A stretch of 39,375 bases of DNA. Source: DASTOB01 sp035720425 (lineage in GTDB: Bacteria > Chloroflexota > Limnocylindria > Limnocylindrales > CSP1-4). Position numbers and translations under genes: made by a program. The stretch is taken from assembly GCA_035720425.1 (NCBI GenBank), contig DASTOB010000057.1, positions 1-39,375 on the forward strand. The letters run 5' to 3'. Below are positions 6,942 through 14,500 of this stretch, piece after piece. Below the pieces are notes generated by a model that saw nothing but the letters and a program-made list of their open reading frames with translations, was not told where the DNA came from and searched no databases. Position 1 is the first letter of the stretch. Each line of letters starts with the position of its first letter.

Positions 6942-7808
6942 TCAGGGTAGCGCGGTCGCCGCGGCGAGGTCGCGCACGAGGGCGGCCATCGCGTCGATGT
7001 CGCGCCCATCCGGCCCGAGCGCGTCGACGAGCGCCGAGGCGACGATGACCCCGCCGGCCCCGGCCTCGACGATCGCCCGGACATGGACCGGCCGGCTCAC
7101 CCCGAAGCCGACGGCGACCGGCACCGGCGACACGGCCGTGACCTCCCCGACGAGCCGCCCCACCGAGCGCGGCAGCGCGGCCCGCGCCCCGGTCACCCCG
7201 ACGAGCGACACGCAGTAGAGGAACCCGCCCGTCCGCCCCGCGACGAGGGCACGCCGCTCCGGGGGCGTCGTCGGGGCGACGAGGTAGACGACCGCGAGCC
7301 CGACCGCCGACGCGACCGCCTCGAACGGGCTGCCCTCGTCCGGCGTGAGGTCGGCGACGATGACGCCGGCCGCGCCCGCCTCGGCGAGCCGGCCCGCGAC
7401 CTCCGAGCCGTCGCCGCCGCCGATGACCTGGTTGGCGTAGGCCATCGGGACGATCGGCAGGTCCGGGCGCGCGGCGGCGATCCGGCCGACCAGCTCGACC
7501 GACCGGTCGAAGGTCGCACCGGCCCGCAGCGCGACGGCCGACGCGCGCTGGAGGGTGGCGCCGTCCGCGAGCGGGTCGGAATATGGCAGGCCGACCTCGA
7601 GCAGGTCCGCCCCGGCGTCGGCCGCCGCGAGGGCGATCGCGAGGCTCGTCTCCGCGTCCGGGTAGCCGGCGACGACGTACGGGATGAGCGCCGCCCGTCC
7701 CGCGGCGCGCGCCCGCCCGAACGCGGCGGCGATCCGCCCGGCACCGGGCGTGTGGTTCGTGCCGCCGGGCGCGTCCACGACGGCGGGCTCGGCCGCCGCG
7801 CCCGTCAT
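6942..7808 (-). CDS. trpA: Tryptophan synthase alpha chain
   Basis: 288 residues. Cleaves indole-3-glycerol phosphate to indole and glyceraldehyde-3-phosphate, channelling indole to the beta subunit. The TIM barrel reads LIPYVVAGYPD at about 41-51, LEVGLPYSDPLADG with catalytic E71 and D82, then VPMAYANQVIGGG, GVIVADLTPDE, YCVSLVGVTGAR and PVAVGFGVSRPVHV. The first ~28 residues are an extra alanine/proline-rich lead. The ATG overlaps the stop of the trpCFB fusion by 4 bases (ATGA). Since the beta domain is fused to TrpC and TrpF, the alpha-beta complex must assemble on a much larger partner here. Confidence 0.97.
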   Translation of the reverse strand: MTGAAAEPAVVDAPGGTNHTPGAGRIAAAFGRARAAGRAALIPYVVAGYPDAETSLAIALAAADAGADLLEVGLPYSDPLADGATLQRASAVALRAGATFDRSVELVGRIAAARPDLPIVPMAYANQVIGGGDGSEVAGRLAEAGAAGVIVADLTPDEGSPFEAVASAVGLAVVYLVAPTTPPERRALVAGRTGGFLYCVSLVGVTGARAALPRSVGRLVGEVTAVSPVPVAVGFGVSRPVHVRAIVEAGAGGVIVASALVDALGPDGRDIDAMAALVRDLAAATALP

Positions 7809-10702
7809 TCGGCCGCCTCCGGGTGCGCGTCACGCCAGCGGCCGAACGACGCGAGGTCCTTGTCGCCGCGCCCGGACAGGCCGACGAGGACGACCGTCTC
7901 GGCCGGCAGCGGTGCGCCGGACCCCTCGAACCCCGCGAGGAACCGCGGCAGGACGGCGAACGCGTGGGCCGTCTCGAGCGCCGGCAGGATTCCTTCCGCC
8001 CGGGTCACGTCCTGCATCGCGGCGAACGCATCCGCGTCGGTCGCGGCCGCGATCTCGAGCCGGCCGGCGGCGTAGAGCGCGGAGATCTGCGGCCCGACGC
8101 CCGGGTAGTCGAGCCCGGCCGATGCCGAGTGCGCCTCGAGCACCTGGCCGTCGCGGTCCTGGAGCATGAGCGAGCGGGCGCCGTGGAGGATCCCGGGGCT
8201 GCCGCCGGCGAGCGCCGCCGCGTGGCGGCCGGTCGCAATGCCGTCCCCGGCGGCCTCCGCGACGGCGAGACGCACCGACGGCTCGCCGATGAACCGGTCG
8301 AGCAGGCCGATCGCGTTCGAACCGCCACCGACGCAGGCGAGCACGAGATCCGGCAGGCGCCCTTCGTCGGCCTGCACCTGGACCGCCGCCTCGTCGCCGA
8401 TCCGCCGCTGGAGGTCGCGGACGATGGTGGGGTACGGATGCGGGCCCATGGCCGAGCCGAGCACGTAGTGGGTCGTCTCGACGTTCGTCACCCAGTCCCG
8501 CATCGCGTCGTTGATGGCGTCCTTGAGCGTGGCCGTGCCGCTCGTGACGGACCGGACCTCCGCTCCGAGGGCGCGCATGCGCAGGACGTTCGGCTGCTGG
8601 CGCTCGATGTCCTCGGCGCCCATGTACACGACGCACGGCAGGCCGAGCAGCGCGCACGCCGTGGCCGTCGCGACGCCGTGCTGGCCGGCGCCAGTCTCGG
8701 CGATGACCCGTGTCTTGCCAAGGCGCCGGGTGAGGAGCGCCTGACCGAGGGCGTTGTTGATCTTGTGGGCGCCGGTATGGGCGAGGTCCTCGCGCTTGAG
8801 GTAGAGGCGGAGTCGGGCCGGAACGACGTCCGGGCGTCCGGCCGCCGTGGCGAGGGTGCGGGCGGCGGCGAGGGCGAGCTCGGCGAGGTGGTCGGCCCGG
8901 TAGAGTGGAGTGGGCCGCCCGGCGTAGCGCTCGAGGAGCGTCCGCAGCTCCGCCCAGAAGCGCGGGTCGTTCCGGAGATCCGCGTACGCGCGCTCGAGCT
9001 GCTCGAGGGCGGCCATGAGCGTCTCCGGAACGTAGCGGCCGCCGAACTCGCGGGCGGTCCCCCACCGGCCGCGGGCGTCCGCCTCGAGGAGGCCGGGGGC
9101 GATCGGGGCCGGCCGAACGGCGAGGTTGGGCCGATCGGTCCGGGCGGCGCGGGCGCGCTTCGCGAACAGGGCAAGCCGAAGGGGATCCTTGCGCGGACGT
9201 TCGCCGTCCTTCCGTGGGCCGAGACGCTCGACGCCCGATGCGACGTCGACGCCGACGGCCGGGATCTCGCGGAGGGCCGGGCCGACCGTGGCCGGGGTCA
9301 GGCCGCCCGCCAGCACGACCGGGACGTCGCGGGCGACGGCGGCGGCCAGGTCGACGGCGGCCCGGACGCCCGTGCCGCCGGGATGCGGGCCGCCGGCGGT
9401 GTCGAGGAGGATCCGCTCCGCGCCGGCGGCGAGCCAGGCGCGGGCACGAGCGCTGATCTCGTCGGCCGCGGCCGCCCCCGTCGCCGTCGGCGCGGCCACC
9501 CCCTCCGCCGGAAGATGGAGGGCCTTCCAGGCCGGCCGCACCAGGCCGTCGAGCACGGAGACCGGTTCGTCCCCGGACAGCTGGATCGCGTCGGCCCCGA
9601 TGGCGCGGGCGAGAGCGTTGATGTCGTCGGTCGTGCGGTCGACGGTGACGAGCACGATCCGCGGTCGACGGTCGGCCGGCGCGATCTCGCGGACGAGCCG
9701 GGCGAGCGCCGTCGCCTCCTCGGCCGGCAACGCGCGCGGCGTCCCGGGAACGAGGTTGAGCCCGATCGCATCGGCGCCCGCCCGAACCGCCGCGCCCGCT
9801 CCATCGGCGTCGACGATGCCGCAGATCTTCACGAGCGCCTCGTTCGCGCGGTTGGCGAGATCGCCCGGGTGCGCGCCGGCCGCGACGAATGAGCGCGCGG
9901 CCGCCGCCGGGTCCGGGGCGCGGACGAGCGTCTCGCCGACGAGCGCGGCGTCGAAGCCGGCGGCGCGCCAGGCGGCGATCGTGGCCGCGTCGCGGACCCC
10001 GGACTCGGCCACGACGAGACGGTCGTCCGGCACGAGCGGGCGGAGTCGCACGGCGCGCTCCGTGTCGACCTCGAGCGTCCGGAGGTCGCGGTTGTTGAGC
10101 CCGATGAGGCGCGCGTCGGTGGCGACGGCGGCCCGCACCTCCCGCTCGTCGTGGGCCTCGACGAGCGGCTCGAGGCCGATTCGCAGCGCCTGCTCGACGA
10201 GCCGCCCGAGCTCCTTCGGCCGGTGGAGGGCCGCGAGCAGGAGCACGACGTCCGCCCCGGCGGCGCGCAGGAGCGGCAGCTGGAGCGCGTCGACGACGAA
10301 CTCCTTGGCCAGCACCGGGACGGAGACGGCCGCCCGCACGGCACGCAGGTCGTCGATTGAACCGCCAAACCAGTGCGGCTCGACGAGGACGGAGATCGCC
10401 GCGGCGCCGCCGGCCTCGTACGCCCGCGCCCGGGCGACGAGGTCGTCCCCGTCGGTCGCGATCGCACCCGCCGACGGCGAACGCCGCTTCAGCTCCGCGA
10501 TGAGGTGGAGACCGGGTGCGGCGAGCCGCTCGACGACCGGGCGCGGTGGCGGCGTCGCGGCGATCGCGTCGACGGCCGTGCCGATCAGTGACGTCAGCGA
10601 CACGGCGAGCGAGCGCACGTCCGCCCGCCGGCGTGCCGCGATCTCGTCGAGCACGTTGCGTCCGGTGCGCGACGTGCGGCGGGTCCGCGCGTCGACCGTC
10701 AC
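7805..10702 (-). CDS. trpCFB: Trifunctional TrpC-TrpF-TrpB fusion
   Basis: One uninterrupted 965-codon frame with three enzymes in pathway order. Residues ~1-285 are indole-3-glycerol-phosphate synthase: AELKRRSPS with K72, LAKEF with K133, LVEAH with E182, GLNNRDL and VAESGV. Residues ~290-515 are phosphoribosylanthranilate isomerase: VKICG with C294, QLSGDEP, ILLDTAGG with D434, VVLAGGLTP and GVDVASGVE. Residues ~540-965 are tryptophan synthase beta: GGRYVPETLM, GRPTPLY, HTGAHKINNALGQ with PLP lysine K647, AETGAGQHG with E669, and GGGSNA at 792-797. All expected catalytic residues are present. Linkers are short and basic (around 495-525). GTG start and ATGA/GTGA overlaps tie it to trpD and trpA. 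TrpC-TrpF fusions are well known; the three-way fusion with TrpB is unfamiliar to me. Confidence 0.95.
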   Translation of the reverse strand: MTVDARTRRTSRTGRNVLDEIAARRRADVRSLAVSLTSLIGTAVDAIAATPPPRPVVERLAAPGLHLIAELKRRSPSAGAIATDGDDLVARARAYEAGGAAAISVLVEPHWFGGSIDDLRAVRAAVSVPVLAKEFVVDALQLPLLRAAGADVVLLLAALHRPKELGRLVEQALRIGLEPLVEAHDEREVRAAVATDARLIGLNNRDLRTLEVDTERAVRLRPLVPDDRLVVAESGVRDAATIAAWRAAGFDAALVGETLVRAPDPAAAARSFVAAGAHPGDLANRANEALVKICGIVDADGAGAAVRAGADAIGLNLVPGTPRALPAEEATALARLVREIAPADRRPRIVLVTVDRTTDDINALARAIGADAIQLSGDEPVSVLDGLVRPAWKALHLPAEGVAAPTATGAAAADEISARARAWLAAGAERILLDTAGGPHPGGTGVRAAVDLAAAVARDVPVVLAGGLTPATVGPALREIPAVGVDVASGVERLGPRKDGERPRKDPLRLALFAKRARAARTDRPNLAVRPAPIAPGLLEADARGRWGTAREFGGRYVPETLMAALEQLERAYADLRNDPRFWAELRTLLERYAGRPTPLYRADHLAELALAAARTLATAAGRPDVVPARLRLYLKREDLAHTGAHKINNALGQALLTRRLGKTRVIAETGAGQHGVATATACALLGLPCVVYMGAEDIERQQPNVLRMRALGAEVRSVTSGTATLKDAINDAMRDWVTNVETTHYVLGSAMGPHPYPTIVRDLQRRIGDEAAVQVQADEGRLPDLVLACVGGGSNAIGLLDRFIGEPSVRLAVAEAAGDGIATGRHAAALAGGSPGILHGARSLMLQDRDGQVLEAHSASAGLDYPGVGPQISALYAAGRLEIAAATDADAFAAMQDVTRAEGILPALETAHAFAVLPRFLAGFEGSGAPLPAETVVLVGLSGRGDKDLASFGRWRDAHPEAAE

Positions 10703-11745
10703 GCCGGGGCCTCCGCCGCCTTCGCGGCATCGGCGATCCGTCGCTCCTCGCGGAGCCGCTCGAGGAGGGCGGCCGCCTCGCCGGCGTCGACCACGAGCGC
10801 CGCCCGCTCGATCCCCTCCTCCATCCGCTCGACGGCGCCGGCCACGAGGAGCGCGGCCGCCGTGTTGAGGAGCACGACGTCGCGGCGGACACCCGGCTCG
10901 CCGCGCAGGACCGCCTCGCTGAGGCGGGCGTTCTCGTCGGCCGTGCCGCCGGCCAGCCGCGCCGTGGCGGCCCGCTTGAAGCCGAGCGCAGCGGCGTCGA
11001 TCGCGTGCCGCTCGATCCCGTCGCCGGCGACGATGTAGGCGACGCCGCTGCCGTCGAGCGGCAGTTCGTCGACCCCGTCGCCGTGGATGACGAACGTCCG
11101 GTCGGTGCCGAGACGGCGAACGACCTCCGCCATCCGCGCCGCGGCGGCCGGGTCGGCGACGCCGAGCAGCTGCCGGCGCGTCCCGGCCGGGTTCGTCAGC
11201 GGGCCGAGCAGGTTGAACGCCGTCCGGACGCCGATCTCGCGGCGGGTGGGCCCGGCGTGGCGCATGGCGGGGTGGAAGTTCGGGGCGAACAGGAAGGCAA
11301 AGCCGTGCTCCCAGAGCGCGGCCCCCGCGGAGGCCGCGTCGTGGTCGATCCGCACGCCGAGCGCGTCGAGCACGTCGGCCGACCCGGCCCGGGACGTGAT
11401 CGCCCGGTTGCCGTGCTTCGCCACCGGGACCCCGGCCGCGGCAGCGACGAGGGCGGCCGTCGTCGAGATGTTGAACGTGCCGCTCCCGTCACCGCCCGTG
11501 CCGACGACGTCGATCGCCCCGTCCGGCGCCTCGACCCGGACGACCCGCTCGCGCATCGCGGCGGCGAAGCCGGCCAGCTCGTCGACCGTCTCGCCGCGCA
11601 TCCGCAGGCCCATGAGCAGCGCGGCCAGCTGGGACGGGGTTGCCTCGCCGTCCATGACGGCACCCATTGCGCCGCGCGCCTCATCCATCGTGAGCGTCGC
11701 GCCCTCGACGAGCCGAGCCAGTGCGCCGCGGACGAGCTCGCTCAT
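10699..11745 (-). CDS. trpD: Anthranilate phosphoribosyltransferase
   Basis: 348 residues, standard family length. Transfers phosphoribose from PRPP to anthranilate. GTGGDG at 82-87 and NIST at 92-95 form the PRPP-binding region, with KHGNR at 110-114. Downstream are MRHAGPTRREIGVRTAFNLL and GPLTNPAG, which contact anthranilate and complete the fold, and HGDGVDELPL follows. The ATG was chosen because it overlaps the trpG stop (ATGA) and matches the family N-terminus; the open frame upstream is antisense-like and not protein-like. It lies between trpG and the trpCFB fusion with 4-bp overlaps on both sides. Confidence 0.97.
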   Translation of the reverse strand: MSELVRGALARLVEGATLTMDEARGAMGAVMDGEATPSQLAALLMGLRMRGETVDELAGFAAAMRERVVRVEAPDGAIDVVGTGGDGSGTFNISTTAALVAAAAGVPVAKHGNRAITSRAGSADVLDALGVRIDHDAASAGAALWEHGFAFLFAPNFHPAMRHAGPTRREIGVRTAFNLLGPLTNPAGTRRQLLGVADPAAAARMAEVVRRLGTDRTFVIHGDGVDELPLDGSGVAYIVAGDGIERHAIDAAALGFKRAATARLAGGTADENARLSEAVLRGEPGVRRDVVLLNTAAALLVAGAVERMEEGIERAALVVDAGEAAALLERLREERRIADAAKAAEAPA

Positions 11746-12476
11746 CGGGCGGCCTCGGCACCGGCCGGCGCCGGATCTGCCGCGGCGTCCGGCGCCACGC
11801 CCTGCTCTTGCCCCGGGTCCGCTTCCGCCATGCCGGCCGTGGCGAACGAGCCGGTCAGCGCGTCGAGGCGGCTCGCCTCGCCCTCCCCGGCGAGGCGGAG
11901 GAAGTTGGCGAGCAGGTGCGGACCGTCCGGCGTGAGCACGGATTCGGGGTGGAACTGGACGCCCTCGAGCGGGAGCGTCGCGTGGCGAATGCCCATCACC
12001 ACCCGGTCCTCCTCGCTCATCGCCGTGATCCGCAGCTCCGGGGGCAGCGTTGCGGCATCCACCGCGAGCGAGTGATACCGAGCGGCCATGAACGAGGGCG
12101 GCATGCCCGCAAGGAGCCCGGCGCCGTCGTGGGTCACCTCGGTCGCCTCGCCGTGGACGAGCGTCGGCGCCCGCACGATCGCCGCCCCGTAGGCAGCCGC
12201 CATCGACTGCATCCCGAGACACACCCCGAGGAGCGGGATGTGTCGCTCCGCCGCGACCCGGATCGTGTCGACCGACACGCCGGCGTCGTCCGGGTCGCCC
12301 GGCCCCGGCGAGATGACGATCCCCCGCAGGTGCGCCTCGGGATCGGCCGCCAGGGCCTCCACCCCGGCCCGGTCGATCGCGTCGTTGCGGACGACCCGGA
12401 CGTCCGCGCCGGCTGCCTGGAGCGCCTGGACGAGGTTGAACGTGAACGAGTCGTAGTTGTCGACGACGAGGATCAC
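11742..12476 (-). CDS. trpG: Anthranilate synthase component II (glutamine amidotransferase)
   Basis: 244 residues. Class I glutamine amidotransferase supplying ammonia to TrpE. It begins at GTG (MILVVDNYDSFTFNLVQ) and contains ISPGPGDPDDAG, the nucleophile C86 in GVCLGMQ, and H176/E178 in FHPES, so the triad is complete. The residue after the Cys-Leu-Gly turn is Met instead of the commoner His. Compared with ~190-residue relatives it carries a ~50-residue alanine/acidic C-terminal tail (from about 198) that looks disordered. 4-bp overlaps link it to trpE and trpD. A p-aminobenzoate (PabA) role in addition is possible, since no separate pab gene is seen. Confidence 0.95.
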   Translation of the reverse strand: MILVVDNYDSFTFNLVQALQAAGADVRVVRNDAIDRAGVEALAADPEAHLRGIVISPGPGDPDDAGVSVDTIRVAAERHIPLLGVCLGMQSMAAAYGAAIVRAPTLVHGEATEVTHDGAGLLAGMPPSFMAARYHSLAVDAATLPPELRITAMSEEDRVVMGIRHATLPLEGVQFHPESVLTPDGPHLLANFLRLAGEGEASRLDALTGSFATAGMAEADPGQEQGVAPDAAADPAPAGAEAAR

Positions 12477-14104
12477 GGTCGGGCCTCCGCGGCCGCGGGG
12501 ACGTCCGGTTCGGTCGCGGGCGCACCGGCCGGTCGGGCCGGGTCGGTCATGCCGGCGGCGAGCTCGATCGCCCGGCGGAGGGCGGCGCCCTTGTGCTCGG
12601 TCTCCTCGAACTCCGATTCCGGCACGCTGCCGGCCACGATCCCGGCCCCGGTGTGGATGTGCGCCTGGCCGGCCCGCAGGACGGCGCTCCGGATCGTGAT
12701 CGCGGTGTCGAGGTTGCCGTCGTACCCGAGGTACCCGACCGCGCCGCCGTACAGTCCCCGCCGCTCGCCCTCCGCGGCGGCGATGAGCTGCATCGCGCGG
12801 ACCTTCGGCGCGCCGGACAGCGTGCCCGCCGGGAATACGGCGCGCAGCGCGTCGAGCGCGTCGAGTCCCGGCGCCAGCCGGCCCTCGACGTGTGACACGA
12901 GATGGAGCACGTGGCTGTAGCGCTCGACGTCCATGTACTTGCTGACGGTCACCGTCCCGGGTCGTGACACGCGGCCGATGTCGTTGCGGCCCAGGTCGAC
13001 GAGCATGACGTGCTCGGCCCGCTCCTTCGGGTCGCGCTGGAGCTGCTCGGCGAGGAGCGCATCCTCGCGGGCATCGGCGCCGCGCGGCCGCGTTCCGGCG
13101 ATCGGGTGGGTGGTGAGCCGATCGCCCTCGACCTGGAGGAGGAGCTCCGGGCTCGCCCCGACGACCTCGAACGCCGGCGTTCGGACGAAGAACAGGTACG
13201 GGCTGGGGTTGACCCGCCGGAGCGCGCGGTAGAGGGCGATTCCGTCGAGCGGCGCGCCGGTCGCCGGGTCCGTCGGCAGGTCGAGCGTCTGGCGGCGGGC
13301 GAGGACGACCTGGATCGCCTCGCCGGCGGCGATGGCGTCCTTCGCAACCTCGACCGCGCGGATGTACTCGTCGCGGCCGAGGCTCGTCTCGACCCGATCG
13401 TCGAGCCCGCCGGCGGGTGCCGGATTCGGCCGCGCCGCCGCCCCGGCCAGCTCCGCGGCGGACGGCCGGGCCGTCTGCTCGAGCGCCTCGAAGATCGCCC
13501 GCTCGGCGATTGCGTAGCGGCCCTCGAGGTCGGGCGCCTCGGTGTGGAGGGAGGCGAGGGCGCTGAGCGTATGGGTCAGGTGGTCGAAGACAAGGACGAG
13601 ATCGGTCTCGATGAACGCGGCCGTCGGGACACCGACCGGGTCGCGCCCCGGCAGCGGCACGGTGGGCTCGAAGATCGACACGGCGTCGTAGGCGAGGGCG
13701 CCGACCGCACCGCCGGTGAAACGCGGGTTGCCCTCGGCGGGCACGACCCGGCGACGCGGGACGAAGCGGCGGATCGCGGCCAGCGGGTCCGGCGCCTCGT
13801 CGACGCCGACCGGCAGGTCCGGAACGTACTCGCTGACCGTCACCGGTCGGGTCTGGGTGCGGGCGATCCCGTCGCGGACCTCGAGTAGCCGGCGCGGCCC
13901 GGTCCCGAGGAACGAGTAGCGACCGAGCCGCTCCCCTCCCTCGACGGACTCGAGCAGGTAGGCGGGATGCCCGTCGTCGAGCCGGAGGAACGCCCCGATC
14001 GGCGTCTCGAGGTCCGCCGAACGGGTGGCGCGCAGGAGGATCGTGTCGGCGTTGGCGGCGAGGCGTTTCGCCTCGGTCAGGCTGAGCGGATCGGCTGTCG
14101 ACAT
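12473..14104 (-). CDS. trpE: Anthranilate synthase component I
   Basis: 543 residues. Converts chorismate plus ammonia to anthranilate; the committed step to tryptophan. LLES at 50-53 and the following GRYSFLG form the tryptophan feedback site, so allosteric inhibition is expected. The chorismate-binding domain shows SPYLFFVRTPAFEVVGASPE, THPIAGTRPRG, VDLGRNDIGRVS, FPAGTLSGAPKVRAM, GAVGYLGYDGNLDTAI and IHTGAGIVAGSVPESEFEET. The ATG at 14104 is 9 bases from a GGAGG ribosome-binding site. It is first in the operon, directly behind a Trp T-box leader, so expression should rise when tRNA-Trp is uncharged. Confidence 0.97.
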   Translation of the reverse strand: MSTADPLSLTEAKRLAANADTILLRATRSADLETPIGAFLRLDDGHPAYLLESVEGGERLGRYSFLGTGPRRLLEVRDGIARTQTRPVTVSEYVPDLPVGVDEAPDPLAAIRRFVPRRRVVPAEGNPRFTGGAVGALAYDAVSIFEPTVPLPGRDPVGVPTAAFIETDLVLVFDHLTHTLSALASLHTEAPDLEGRYAIAERAIFEALEQTARPSAAELAGAAARPNPAPAGGLDDRVETSLGRDEYIRAVEVAKDAIAAGEAIQVVLARRQTLDLPTDPATGAPLDGIALYRALRRVNPSPYLFFVRTPAFEVVGASPELLLQVEGDRLTTHPIAGTRPRGADAREDALLAEQLQRDPKERAEHVMLVDLGRNDIGRVSRPGTVTVSKYMDVERYSHVLHLVSHVEGRLAPGLDALDALRAVFPAGTLSGAPKVRAMQLIAAAEGERRGLYGGAVGYLGYDGNLDTAITIRSAVLRAGQAHIHTGAGIVAGSVPESEFEETEHKGAALRRAIELAAGMTDPARPAGAPATEPDVPAAAEARP

Positions 14105-14113
14105 CGGTTTCGG

Positions 14114-14118
14114 CCTCC
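14114..14118 (-). promoter_or_regulatory. trpE ribosome-binding site with possible occluding arm
   Basis: GGAGG lies 9 bases before the trpE ATG. Immediately upstream, CCUC can pair with GAGG through a CCG triloop, giving a small hairpin over the Shine-Dalgarno. Because the leader's main hairpin lacks a U-run, translational control by the T-box is possible. The pairing is my inference. Confidence 0.55.
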
Positions 14119-14157
14119 GGGAGGTCCACGATCGGGCGGGACCGCCCGAGAATCACA

Positions 14158-14190
14158 CACGACCTTCGTCTCCCGGGACGAAAGGTCGTG
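14158..14190 (-). terminator. T-box expression-platform hairpin
   Basis: The RNA arms CACGACCUUUCGUC and GACGAAGGUCGUG form a ~13-bp stem with one bulge and a CCGGGA loop. It starts 5 bases after the T-box core and would compete with the antiterminator. The tail (UGUGAUUCU) is poor in U. A second hairpin, CGGGCGG-UC-CCGCCCG, follows at 14133-14148. Whether it stops transcription or hides the ribosome-binding site cannot be settled from sequence. Confidence 0.75.
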
Positions 14191-14460
14191 CCTTCCGCGG
14201 TGCCACCCTCATTCGGCGATGCCGCACTCGTTCGTGACCGACGGGCCGGCGTCTGCGCGGCCGATCGGCGCTGCCCTGTATCGCTGGCGCTCTGCGCCGG
14301 AGCCTACTTGGCGGGTTGGTCCGCCCGCCGTTGGGTCCGGAGGCTCCCGGGTCCATTCGCCGCCGCCGCCGCTCCCGTTTCCACCAGCCACGGGATCTCT
14401 CTGCCGACGCTCGACGGGTACTCGTCCCGTTCACAGCCCGCTGTTCGTGATGTGGCGCGG

Positions 14461-14489
14461 AGTATGGGTTGACGGTGCCGGGCCGTCAA
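14461..14489 (-). promoter_or_regulatory. Promoter of the trp operon
   Basis: On the minus strand TTGACG (14484-14489) and CATACT (14461-14466) are separated by 17 bases, a good sigma70-type match. The start is predicted near 14454, which gives a T-box leader of typical length. Confidence 0.75.
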
Positions 14490-14490
14490 C
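14468..14490. repeat. Inverted repeat overlapping the trp promoter
   Basis: GTTGACGG and CCGTCAAC form a perfect 8-bp inverted repeat with a 7-base centre, covering the -35 box and most of the spacer. It could be an operator, or the terminator hairpin of the upstream surface-protein gene whose stop is at 14501. No U-run follows. Confidence 0.5.
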
Positions 14491-14500
14491 TGCGTGTGGG

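Larger units (their letters stand above)
14105..14454 (-). ncRNA. T-box leader RNA specific for tRNA-Trp
   Basis: A 5' leader of about 350 nt before trpE with the hallmarks of a T-box riboswitch. The conserved AGGGTGGCACCGCG box is at 14196-14209. Stem I shows AGTA around 14422-14419, AGAGA at 14396-14400 and the distal loop GGCUGGUGG at 14381-14389. The specifier loop reads GAAUGGACC, placing UGG (the Trp codon) at 14353-14355. The bulge UGGC in the T-box can pair with the 3' GCCA end of an uncharged tRNA with discriminator G73, as expected for tRNA-Trp. Two hairpins follow before trpE. Binding of uncharged tRNA-Trp should turn the operon on. This also explains the 396-base gap between trpE and the upstream gene. 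Confidence 0.93.

Noticed and set aside
7083..9892. Large plus-strand frames opposite trpA and trpCFB
   Set aside because: No recognisable domains; repetitive R/G/D-rich composition typical of antisense high-GC reading.
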